Source: Pedobacter suwonensis (GTDB taxonomy: Bacteria > Bacteroidota > Bacteroidia > Sphingobacteriales > Sphingobacteriaceae). Taken from it: DNA of 64,000 nt. Made by a program: the position numbers and the translations under genes. Within the stretch, counting starts at the first letter, position 1. Each line of letters starts with the position of its first letter. Where the stretch lies: positions 118,133-182,132 of the forward strand of contig NZ_FOJM01000013.1 of the NCBI RefSeq assembly GCF_900111825.1, read 5' to 3'. Below the pieces are notes generated by a model. It saw only the letters and a list, made by a program, of their open reading frames with translations. It searched no databases and was not told the origin of the DNA. This document shows, piece by piece, positions 53,480-61,301 of this stretch.

Positions 53480-54522
53480 TTGTGCTGAAAAACAGCGCGG
53501 TGAGTATGCATTAAATAGGCTGCAGCACGTTCAGCTGCATCACTGCTGATTAATCCATTCCAGTTGGGGCAACTGGCTAACGAGTTTTCAAGTATTTCTT
53601 CCCAATCAACCTGGAATATTTCAGAAGCGGGGATGTGTACTGCGAGTGCCAGGCCTTCGATAATACGTGCTTTTTCTTCCTGTTCTTTAAACGGACGTTC
53701 TTCGGATATGGCAATGAAACGTTTGTTGAGCGAAGCACATTCCATCACCGTGTTATGGCCGGCATTGCCTATTACTAGGCAGCAGTTTGCCAAAACAGTG
53801 CGGGGATCTTCCAGTTTTCCGTAGAAATGTAAATTATCGATGTTTTTCGAACTGTGGATATTGCCTACAATATGGAATATCCATTGCGGGCATTGAACAG
53901 ACAGATGTTCCAAAAAATGGTTGTTTATACTTGTGCCACCACTTCCGATCAGTACGGCTACATTCCGTTTGCTGGCATCAGACAAATCTGCACTTGGTGC
54001 AAACCGGCTAAGCCCGCCAGTGTAAAAGGTTTTGTTGCTGATCCATTCCGGCACCTGGCCAGACATCCGCTCATCAAACGGGGCTAATAATCCAATCGCA
54101 TTGCGGTAGCAGATTTGATGTGGTAAATCATCTCGCAGGCCATGCTGCCTCACCACGATTGTGGGTATGCCGCAGAGCTTCGACAGCATAGCCACTTCAA
54201 CCGAAACATCTACAATAAACAGCAAATTGGGGTTACTGGCCAAAAAGCTGGTGATTGTGTTTACCCGTTGCAGTTGTCCGTTAACATTTAGCGGTGCATA
54301 ATGCAGCCCGACCGGGCTTTGATCCACAACGTCAAGATCCTGATCGCCAGGCGTATCCATCGGCAGGGAAATGAGCTTTATGTTATTAGGAATCAGTGAT
54401 CTATACTGTTCAAGCCTGCTTCCCAAAAAAGTGATGTGACAATTTTTAAGTGCAGAGGCAATCGCCAGGCACCGCATCAAATGGCCTGATCCATGGTGAT
54501 GGACGTAAAAAGCGATTTCCAT
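53476..54522 (-). CDS. MurG-like (GT-B fold) glycosyltransferase
   Basis: A 348-residue protein of GT-B type. The N-terminal start YVHHHGSGHLMRCLAIASAL is the GxGH-type glycine-rich loop of the MurG/GT28-like family, and the C-terminal half has VLIGSGGTSINNHFLEHL and VIGNAGHNTVMECASLNKRFIAI for the nucleotide-sugar contacts. It has no membrane helix; it may associate peripherally with the membrane. One base separates it from the GT4 gene, which suggests one transcript. The sugar donor and acceptor are unknown. Confidence 0.82.
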   Translation of the reverse strand: MEIAFYVHHHGSGHLMRCLAIASALKNCHITFLGSRLEQYRSLIPNNIKLISLPMDTPGDQDLDVVDQSPVGLHYAPLNVNGQLQRVNTITSFLASNPNLLFIVDVSVEVAMLSKLCGIPTIVVRQHGLRDDLPHQICYRNAIGLLAPFDERMSGQVPEWISNKTFYTGGLSRFAPSADLSDASKRNVAVLIGSGGTSINNHFLEHLSVQCPQWIFHIVGNIHSSKNIDNLHFYGKLEDPRTVLANCCLVIGNAGHNTVMECASLNKRFIAISEERPFKEQEEKARIIEGLALAVHIPASEIFQVDWEEILENSLASCPNWNGLISSDAAERAAAYLMHTHRAVFQHN

Positions 54523-54523
54523 A

Positions 54524-55594
54524 TCAGGCTACGCTTTTTACGGTCTCTGTTAACAATATTTCGTAAGCATCGATCATCCGTTCGATATCCAGGTTTTCTT
54601 CTGCCTGGCGTCGGCAGGTTGCCCGATCCATATCAACAGCCTTGGTTATGCAGTTTGCCAGTTCTTCAGGATCGTTACTGCTCGTTAAACAACCCGTTCC
54701 GGCAGTTACCAGATAGGGAAGCGCCCCACGCGAGATCCCCGCTACGGGTGTACCGCAGGCAAGGCTTTCGGCCACAACAAGACCAAATGGTTCATCCCAG
54801 CAAGGAGTAATGAGCGCGCATCTGGCATTCCCTATTAATTCATTAAGTGTTTCATGGCTGCAGTTTCCGAGCAGTTCCACACCCTCACCAAGCAGCGGCT
54901 CAACATAAGTCTGAAAATAATGTGTATCAGCAATACTGCCGGCCAGTTTAATTGGATATCCTGCCATTTTTGCGGCTTGTATAGCAATGTGTGTGCCTTT
55001 ATCAGGATGGATCCTTCCAAACCAGACCACGTAATTTCCAGTGGGTTCTGCATAAAACTTCCATAGTGAAATATCCACGCCATTACAAATCACCTCACAA
55101 TGATTAAGAAAAGGCTGCCATGCAAGTGCATTGGGTTTAGAAACACTCACGTAACGTATTCGTCCTGTTTTACGTTCTTGTAACATGGCCCGCTTCATTT
55201 CAAAAATAGGAGGCGTATGTAGTACGGTAACCATTGGCGTGGTTGTGATGGTAGACATGGTAAGCGGAACATAATTAAGGCTGTTGTTGAAGATCACATC
55301 ATGTTTGCGGCCGTCTATATCCTGCATCAGTTCCAGATAAGCATGGTGTGTAGATATAAAATCTTCACTAAGTTCATGAGCCCTGAACCTGCTCAGCGTT
55401 TCCCTGTCGTAATCCACATCGGTAAGTATCACATTAACATTGAGGTCAGGATCGCTCAGTTCGCTTGCATATAAGGTAACCGTATGTCCCCTGGCAATGA
55501 GTCTTTTGGTAATTTCGTAAGTGAAAGCCTCCAGTCCGCCCATATATGGCTTGCGGATGGGATGTTTTAGATGTGCTATTATTCCGATATTCAT
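54524..55594 (-). CDS. Glycosyltransferase family 4
   Basis: A 356-residue GT-B enzyme that transfers sugars with retention. The Gly-rich donor loop PYMGGLEAFTYEITKRLIARGH is at residues 17-38 and the GT4 core signature is WDEPFGLVVAESLACGTPVAG with the E(x)7E pattern. It lies first in a two-gene leftward unit with the MurG-like enzyme. Together with the facing GT2 gene this is a compact set of three transferases, which could work on an exopolysaccharide or glycolipid; there are no flippase or polymerase genes here. Confidence 0.92.
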   Translation of the reverse strand: MNIGIIAHLKHPIRKPYMGGLEAFTYEITKRLIARGHTVTLYASELSDPDLNVNVILTDVDYDRETLSRFRAHELSEDFISTHHAYLELMQDIDGRKHDVIFNNSLNYVPLTMSTITTTPMVTVLHTPPIFEMKRAMLQERKTGRIRYVSVSKPNALAWQPFLNHCEVICNGVDISLWKFYAEPTGNYVVWFGRIHPDKGTHIAIQAAKMAGYPIKLAGSIADTHYFQTYVEPLLGEGVELLGNCSHETLNELIGNARCALITPCWDEPFGLVVAESLACGTPVAGISRGALPYLVTAGTGCLTSSNDPEELANCITKAVDMDRATCRRQAEENLDIERMIDAYEILLTETVKSVA

Positions 55595-55792
55595 TTGGAT
55601 TTTTAAAGTTGCTACAATAAGAACTTGATAAAACGCTGAAAGTTTTGAGTAATTCTAAAGCCGAATGCTTATTCTGTGGATTTGTATATTTTAAATCTCG
55701 ATAATGTATCTGCAACATGTTGTTTTACCGTTTACTGGTCTGGTGCTGGCATTCTTCAAAACCAATTATAGATGGCTTGCGTTTTAGTGGTG

Positions 55793-56044
55793 ATGCAAGG
55801 AAAGAAAGAAATAGCAGAACGCATATTGGCTGTGGCTGAACAGCGGGGGGCTGATAAAAGCACCTGCCCATCAGAAATTGCCAGAATGCTCTTCCCCGGT
55901 CGCTGGCGGGAACAAATGGCGGCCGTTATGGAGGTGGCGATAGACCTTTGCAATAATGGAAAAATTTCAATTACCCAGAAAGGTAAGGAAGTAGATGTTA
56001 AAAAGATTAAGGGACCTGTCCGAATTAAACAAGTGGTGGGCTGA
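55793..56044 (+). CDS. DUF3253 small winged-helix-like protein
   Basis: An 83-residue soluble protein that matches DUF3253: ILAVAEQRGADKSTCPSEIARMLF, then GRWREQMAAVMEVAIDL and KISITQKGKEVD. The helix pattern resembles a winged helix, so nucleic-acid binding is plausible, but function is not known. ATG 55793 is the preferred start; the frame continues seven codons up (MACVLVV). It stands alone. Confidence 0.72.
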   Translation: MQGKKEIAERILAVAEQRGADKSTCPSEIARMLFPGRWREQMAAVMEVAIDLCNNGKISITQKGKEVDVKKIKGPVRIKQVVG

Positions 56045-56220
56045 ACCTTTTCCTGATTGAGATATCAGGCTTCTCTCTAAACCAATCCAATAATTTTGCA
56101 GGATTGGTAATCACCAGCCTGACTTGAATAAATGAGTGTCTTTTATGCGGAGGTTTAATTGTTTCTAAATTCATAAAACCAAATGGCATCCAAATGGTTA
56201 TATTGATACACATGGGAACG

Positions 56221-56583
56221 ATGATGAAAAAGAAAATAATGGTTTTAGAGGACGATCGTGATATCAGGGAGATCATAGGATTGTTATTGGATGAAGAGAA
56301 TTATGAGGTTAAATTATATCCTGATATACGGAGCTTTAGAAAAGATTTGCTTTTTACTGATCCGAGCCTGGTGATTTTGGATGTTCGCCTTCCTGACGGA
56401 AATGGCCACGACTTGTGCCGGGAGGTAAAAAATGATCAGCGTACACTTGGTGTTCCGGTGCTGATGATGTCTGCACATTGCTCTGTAGCAGACGTTAATA
56501 GAAAATGCCATCCAGACGATTTTATTGCGAAACCTTTCAGTATCGATGATTTTGTAGCCAGAGTGAATGCTGTCGTAAACTAA
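56221..56583 (+). CDS. Single-domain response regulator (receiver only)
   Basis: A 120-residue CheY-like receiver without an output domain. Acidic residues Glu10, Asp11 and Asp12 sit at the end of strand 1, the phospho-acceptor is Asp54 (LVILDVRLPDGNG), followed by MMSAHCSV (Ser/Thr position) and the conserved Lys in FIAKPFSIDDF. ATG 56221 is taken as start; nine codons upstream are open. No kinase is adjacent; the GAF histidine kinase at 13.4-14.7 kb also lacks a partner. It probably acts as a relay or by protein-protein contact. Confidence 0.9.
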   Translation: MMKKKIMVLEDDRDIREIIGLLLDEENYEVKLYPDIRSFRKDLLFTDPSLVILDVRLPDGNGHDLCREVKNDQRTLGVPVLMMSAHCSVADVNRKCHPDDFIAKPFSIDDFVARVNAVVN

Positions 56584-56891
56584 ACATTTATAATAGCTTG
56601 AACAGATGAATTGGCTATTGATCGGATCATAATAAAGCTATTGATAAGGCTTCGAACCGGAGTTTATTATCGGCAGCATATAACTGATACCTGTGAAGTT
56701 CAGCCCGTTTTACTTTTAGGCTCATTTTTTCTCTATTACGGAACAGGTTGATTTTTGACCTGAAAATTTACCAGGGACGTATTTAAGATCGTATATTTGA
56801 GTGATAGATCTGGTCTTGATCTCGGGTTAAAATATCGGATCCACCGGCCAGGGACGGATAAGCAGTACAACAATAACCTATGCCTTGAGGA
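56584..56891. other. Intergenic stretch without a recognised gene
   Basis: About 308 bases with no credible open frame, clear promoter box or hairpin. Confidence 0.45.
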
Positions 56892-57494
56892 ATGATACCA
56901 TTAATCATTGACCATATCAAGCAAATCGAACATGGCTTCAAGCACATTATCGATGCGGGCGACCAGATTTTGGCAAATCAGGATGAATCGCATCTAGACC
57001 TTGCGCTTCAGTTTTTAGCCGATGATAGTTATCAGGTAAGGATGCTGGCCACCTATATTTTAGGGATACTCTCGCCAACCCACCCGGAAGCACTTTTGCT
57101 CCTTGAAACACGCGTGGCAGATGATCAAAACTGGCGGGTACAGGAAATGCTGGCAAAAGCTTTCGACCAATATTGCAAAGTTATAGGTTACGGAAAAAGT
57201 ATTCCTGTGATTAAAAAATGGCTTTCAGCGCTTAACCCCAATATAAAAAGAGCAGTGACTGAAGGACTCCGCATCTGGACGGGCCGTCCTTACTTTAAAG
57301 ATTATCCGCAAATTGCCATTGAGCTGATCGGTACAAACAAATCTGATGACAGCGAATATTTGAGGAAGTCAGTAGGCAATGCCCTTCGCGATATCAGCAA
57401 GAAGCATAAGCAAGCCGTTTTGGATGAAGTTTCGAAATGGCATTTGACAGATAAAAAAACTGCATTTACCTACCGGCTTGTTATGGGAAAATAA
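56892..57494 (+). CDS. HEAT-repeat protein, DNA alkylation repair (AlkD)-like
   Basis: A 200-residue all-helical protein with HEAT-like repeats: DSYQVRMLATYILGILSP, QNWRVQEMLAKAFDQYC, NPNIKRAVTEGLRIW and DSEYLRKSVGNALRDISKKH. The last element, with a conserved Trp-Thr-Gly-Arg-Pro between repeats, matches the AlkD-like DNA-glycosylase family or its non-catalytic relatives (often annotated as DNA alkylation repair protein). The catalytic Asp/Trp pair of AlkD was not verified, so structural similarity only is claimed. It is monocistronic. Confidence 0.78.
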   Translation: MIPLIIDHIKQIEHGFKHIIDAGDQILANQDESHLDLALQFLADDSYQVRMLATYILGILSPTHPEALLLLETRVADDQNWRVQEMLAKAFDQYCKVIGYGKSIPVIKKWLSALNPNIKRAVTEGLRIWTGRPYFKDYPQIAIELIGTNKSDDSEYLRKSVGNALRDISKKHKQAVLDEVSKWHLTDKKTAFTYRLVMGK

Positions 57495-57656
57495 AGTATC
57501 AAACTTAATAAAGCCTGTCTTTGGGTTTATCATAATCTTATAATGATATTGTATTAATTGTTAAGATTGGACGATAGTCAAAACGTTTAAAATGCGTTGC
57601 CCAGTTATTCTTTCTAAAAATAAGGTCATTTTCACCTGGTCTTTTAACGTAATCCT

Positions 57657-57664
57657 TACTTTTG
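57657..57664 (+). promoter_or_regulatory. Putative -7 box of the DUF1826 gene
   Basis: TACTTTTG fits TAnnTTTG and lies 29 bases before the ATG. Confidence 0.42.
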
Positions 57665-57693
57665 CAGCAAATGGTTGTGTGATTTAAATATAA

Positions 57694-58392
57694 ATGGAAA
57701 GCAAATTTTCTGAAAGTACGCAGGTTACAGTGGTCTCCACTTTTTCTCAACTGATGGATACGGTTTTTAAGGGCGATCTGAATGCCGTATGCTGGCAGCG
57801 AGACCTATCAGGCGATTTTAAAGAAATTGTATCTAAACTCGAACTAAAGACAAATCTCACGGAAATTTCGATGGATGATCTCCGGGCGCTCAACCTTTCA
57901 GAGCCAGGAAATACTGCGAGAACGCAGATCTTGCACGATTTTGAACGCTTAACAGACGCTGGTGCATCACCTTCGTTAAATTTAATTAAAAGTTACGAGC
58001 GTGACGAAGAATTCGATTTCATATCAACAGATGTATATTCTTTTCATGTAGATCGTTCGCCTGTTGGTACTGATACTTTTTTATGTACTTATTATGGGGC
58101 TGTGAGTGAAATCTTACCTAATGATCAAGCTGAACAAAAAGTGCGGGTGCCGGAAATCAGACAAAAGCTTAGCGAATTGCACGAGGGTTCAGAGGAAGAA
58201 TTTGAAAGTTTTTTGACAGAGCATTATTTTGACCTGCATTACCAGGCTAAAACAGGTGCAAGGCCTGTAAAATTGGAAGTAGGTCATTTGTGGAGACTGG
58301 CCGTAGCTCATCCTGATCAACAATGTTTACCCTGTATCCACCGGGCACCGCTGGAAAAAGAAGGAGAGTGCAGGTTGTTGCTCATCTGCTAA
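57694..58392 (+). CDS. DUF1826-family protein
   Basis: A 232-residue soluble protein. The typical DUF1826 elements are CWQRDLSGDFKEI near the N-terminus, YSFHVDRSPVGTDTFLCTYYGAVSEIL in the middle and QQCLPCIHRAPLEKEGECRLLL at the C-terminus. His, Cys and Arg are retained in the last motif and may coordinate a metal. The family has no established function. It lies 44 bases before a DUF92 gene on the same strand, and the two may form an operon. Confidence 0.82.
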   Translation: MESKFSESTQVTVVSTFSQLMDTVFKGDLNAVCWQRDLSGDFKEIVSKLELKTNLTEISMDDLRALNLSEPGNTARTQILHDFERLTDAGASPSLNLIKSYERDEEFDFISTDVYSFHVDRSPVGTDTFLCTYYGAVSEILPNDQAEQKVRVPEIRQKLSELHEGSEEEFESFLTEHYFDLHYQAKTGARPVKLEVGHLWRLAVAHPDQQCLPCIHRAPLEKEGECRLLLIC

Positions 58393-58436
58393 TTGGTTAG
58401 CTTAAGTTTCACAAATAATTCGAATATATTTGAAGG

Positions 58437-59153
58437 ATGTTCAACAGCGTTATCTTTTTGCCTGTTATTGTTCTGGCGGGTATGGCTTACAGTATCTTAG
58501 CTAAAAAACTTACCGTTATAGCGGCGTTTGCCGGAGCTATACTGGCTTGCTTGATTTATTTTGCGGCTGGTTACACCGGCCTGGCGATGATGACCACGTT
58601 TTTTATTTTGGGTTCTGCTGCCACTTCATGGCAGCGAAATAAAAAACAGATTTCTGCTACGATAACCGAAACCAGGAATGGCCGTACGGCACTCCAGGTA
58701 TTGGCTAATGCCGGGGTTTCCGGTATAGCGGCTGTAGTGATGTTGTTTTATCCTTCGCTGAACTATTTAATGCTTACGGCAATGGCGGCCGCTTTTGCCT
58801 CAGCCACATCAGATACCTTATCATCTGAACTGGGGATGCTTTATGGAAGGCGTTTCTTTAATGTGATGTCTTTCAGACCTGACCGCTGTGGAAACGATGG
58901 GGTAATCAGTTTAGAAGGAACATTGATCGGTGTGGCAGGCAGTATTATTATAGCAGCTATTGAGGCGCTTGGATCTGGATGGAATATGAATTTTTATTTG
59001 ATCATTATTGCCGGCACGGCGGGAAACCTGACTGATTCTATTTTGGGTGCTGTGCTGGAGCGTAGAGGCATAATTGGCAATAATATGGTTAATTTTTTAA
59101 ATACATTAACAGCAGCCTTGCTGGTTATGGTGATGAAAATAATTTTCGGTTAG
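58437..59153 (+). CDS. DUF92-family integral membrane protein
   Basis: A 238-residue membrane protein with about six helices. The DUF92 hallmark appears as FASATSDTLSSELGMLYGRR and, later, NLTDSILGAVLERRG. Homologues in cyanobacteria and plants phosphorylate phytyl phosphate, but the bacterial group has not been assigned; a polyprenyl-phosphate-related role is a guess from that relation. It probably shares a transcript with the preceding DUF1826 gene. Confidence 0.84.
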   Translation: MFNSVIFLPVIVLAGMAYSILAKKLTVIAAFAGAILACLIYFAAGYTGLAMMTTFFILGSAATSWQRNKKQISATITETRNGRTALQVLANAGVSGIAAVVMLFYPSLNYLMLTAMAAAFASATSDTLSSELGMLYGRRFFNVMSFRPDRCGNDGVISLEGTLIGVAGSIIIAAIEALGSGWNMNFYLIIIAGTAGNLTDSILGAVLERRGIIGNNMVNFLNTLTAALLVMVMKIIFG

Positions 59154-59381
59154 AGATATTATTATCCAAATGCATATGGTGAAAATCGATGAAGTGATGT
59201 GCTATCATTTATGTGTCGTTTTCAGGCTAAAATGTATTAAAAAACCTTGAATATCAGTGTTTTTACGCCTTTCTTCATTAATTTGTAAAATCCCTCGTTT
59301 ATCCGGTTGAAAGTTTGTTTTAGCTGATTTTATAATAAGCTTTTTTGTGATATTTAAGTATTGTTTAGTTCTTATAAGATC

Positions 59382-59768
59382 ATGAAAAAAATCATTTTTG
59401 TTTCAGTGCTGGCAGCCTGTGGATTTTCAGGTTACGGCCAAACCTATCAACCGATTACCAGTAAAAATAAAACCTACCTGGAAACATTGAAAGGAGTAAG
59501 TTACACCTATAAACAGGGCGTTGTTACCCTGAAGAATAATGGCAAGTATGCGCTGGGTACAGTGAGTATTAAGGCCTCATCAAAAGTAGACAGCAGCCTG
59601 TTTGGGATCGCGCTATTTGAAGATGGTATTGACAAAGGAGAGACCGTTAAAGCCGATGTTTACTTTACGACAGGCCTGGGTAAAAATGTACATGAAATGC
59701 CGTTAAATCAGATTGATCAAAAGAACCTGCTGTTATCTTTTGATAAGGCAACCCGGGCTGCGAAATAA
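59382..59768 (+). CDS. Small exported protein of unknown function
   Basis: A 128-residue exported protein with signal peptide MKKIIFVSVLAACGFSGYGQ. The mature part is beta-rich with Thr, Lys and Gly (VSYTYKQGVVTLKNNGKYAL, KASSKVDSSLFGIALFEDG) and has no cysteine in the mature chain. No family was recognised. ATG 59382 gives the clean signal; seven codons upstream are open. Monocistronic. Confidence 0.72.
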   Translation: MKKIIFVSVLAACGFSGYGQTYQPITSKNKTYLETLKGVSYTYKQGVVTLKNNGKYALGTVSIKASSKVDSSLFGIALFEDGIDKGETVKADVYFTTGLGKNVHEMPLNQIDQKNLLLSFDKATRAAK

Positions 59769-60073
59769 GTGTTGAGATTCTTCAATTTTTTATAATCAGA
59801 ACTGACCATGAGTATCGATCACGATTAAATATCAAACGCACTTAACAGATGATAAATATTTAACACTGGATTAATAATCGATATCTAGTTTTGCAGTATA
59901 AATATTTGGTTAGTATTTATAAGTTTAGGTTAGTTGATAAGAAAAGCCCGGATGGATATCAGGGCTTTTTATATATTAAACTTTACGCTAAACGTCTTAT
60001 TGACCTAATCATTTTGGTCAAGTGTGAGTAGTCAGGTGCCAGCTATGATGATAGTTAGAACTGATTGCAGTAT
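59769..60073. other. Intergenic stretch with an orphan hairpin
   Basis: The only structure in these 305 bases is the terminator-like hairpin at 59942-59970, 174 bases after the nearest upstream stop. That distance leaves room for an unrecognised small RNA. Confidence 0.4.
59942..59970 (+). terminator. Terminator-like hairpin without an adjacent gene
   Basis: Stem AAAAGCCC / GGGCTTTT with further pairing GAT / ATC inside, followed by T-rich sequence. It is too far from the upstream gene to be its only natural terminator. Confidence 0.55.
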
Positions 60074-60307
60074 TTATTTCACACCGGTTACCATGTAAAT
60101 ACTTTGGCCAACTGCGCCTTCATAACCAAATACCAGTTTGTATTCGTAAAAATTTTCGATTTCACTTTTAAACGAATCAAAAGAAGGTGTTTCTTTGGAG
60201 GCATATTTAGGATCCCATTGAAACTTACTTCCGATTTTTAAAGTCGCTTTATTACCGTTATTTGCATGGTTGTTGATTAACTGAACAGGGGTGATGATGT
60301 TTTCCAT
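60074..60307 (-). CDS. Small protein of unknown function (77 residues)
   Basis: A 77-residue soluble frame with a normal amino acid mix (MENIITPVQLINNHANNG, then SFDSFKSEIENFYEYKL). It has a proper ATG and 158 bases separate it from the MaoC gene upstream on the same strand. No signal peptide and no recognised family. Because of its length and good composition it is probably real. Confidence 0.5.
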   Translation of the reverse strand: MENIITPVQLINNHANNGNKATLKIGSKFQWDPKYASKETPSFDSFKSEIENFYEYKLVFGYEGAVGQSIYMVTGVK

Positions 60308-60465
60308 ATCTTAATTTTATTGATCTTCTCTATAAATTAACGACTGGCCAGCCCGATTGTTTCCACCTTAATGTAACAATCATGAAAACGTATGGGTGCC
60401 TATCGAGTTAAATCAACAGAAGAATAAAAAATGAAATTCTTCGGGTTTTCATATCGAACCAGCAT

Positions 60466-60924
60466 TTATATAAAATGGTATAAGAATACCACGTCGCCTA
60501 CGTAAGCCGGTTTAGGCTGGTCTTTAATCACAAGCGTAGCCTGGATGGTTACTTTAGTAATTCCTCTTAAATTGCTGATGCACATAAGTTTAGCTTTTAA
60601 CTGTACTTCATTATCCACTAAAACAGCCTGGCCAAATTTGAAGCGTTCAATACCATAATTGATTTCCATTTTAATATTGCGCACATCGGCAATCTGTTTC
60701 CATAAATAGGGGATTAAGGACAGGGTTAAGTAGCCATGTGCAATCGTTGCCTTAAATGGCCCTTCATTTTTAGCCCGTTCGGTATCAGTGTGAATCCATT
60801 GATGATCTAAAGTCGCATCCGCAAATTTATTGATCTGCTCCTGGTCTATAGTGTGCCACTGTGAAATGCCTAGTTCTTTACCCAGATAGGATTCGTACTC
60901 CTCGAAATTATTGATCACCAACAT
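60466..60924 (-). CDS. MaoC-like (R)-specific enoyl-CoA hydratase/dehydratase
   Basis: A 152-residue single hot-dog-fold protein. The hydratase-2 motif, with catalytic Asp and His, is FADATLDHQWIHTDTERA at residues 34-51, then GPFKATIAHGYLTLSLIPYL in the substrate tunnel. Length equals that of bacterial MaoC dehydratases (NodN-like). It may hydrate an enoyl-CoA from fatty acid or aromatic catabolism, but no pathway genes lie nearby. Monocistronic, divergent from the TonB receptor. Confidence 0.9.
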   Translation of the reverse strand: MLVINNFEEYESYLGKELGISQWHTIDQEQINKFADATLDHQWIHTDTERAKNEGPFKATIAHGYLTLSLIPYLWKQIADVRNIKMEINYGIERFKFGQAVLVDNEVQLKAKLMCISNLRGITKVTIQATLVIKDQPKPAYVGDVVFLYHFI

Positions 60925-61301
60925 ATATTTTAGTTAAAAAGTTTGTATTGTTTTAAATTCTTAGGCACAACAATCCTTTAGCTGTTTAGTTTCAATTACT
61001 TTTCTATGACCAATCACCTGTGATAACACGATGTTTGCTACGATACCGGGACAAGAACATTTAAATAGGGGTTTCTTGGATAGGAATAGGCCAGGAAAGG
61101 ATATGTTCTTACAGACTTCCCTTCAGCAATCAATAATTTAAAAGCACAAGTCAGGCTTTGACTTAAGCTTAGCACACTAACACTTCCCCTAGATAGCGAT
61201 AAAATTCAAAATGATATTATATGTTGACTAAATATTTTATTTGATATATTTAAATTAAAATTTAGATTTGTCTAAAATTATATTTAGATAAATCGTTTTT
61301 T
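60925..61301. other. Divergent control region of the TonB receptor
   Basis: These 377 bases hold no open frame. The last 100 are extremely AT-rich and contain the operator-like palindrome and -7 box at 61261-61276, with an extra half-site at 61283-61288. Confidence 0.5.
61261..61276 (+). promoter_or_regulatory. Putative metal-regulator-type operator over the -7 box of the TonB receptor
   Basis: A perfect palindrome TTTAGA-TTTG-TCTAAA spans these bases. The -7 match TAGATTTG at 61263-61270 lies inside it, so binding would block transcription. The half-site TTTAGA recurs at 61283-61288. The layout resembles DtxR/MntR-type operators, but the binding protein is not known. Confidence 0.5.
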
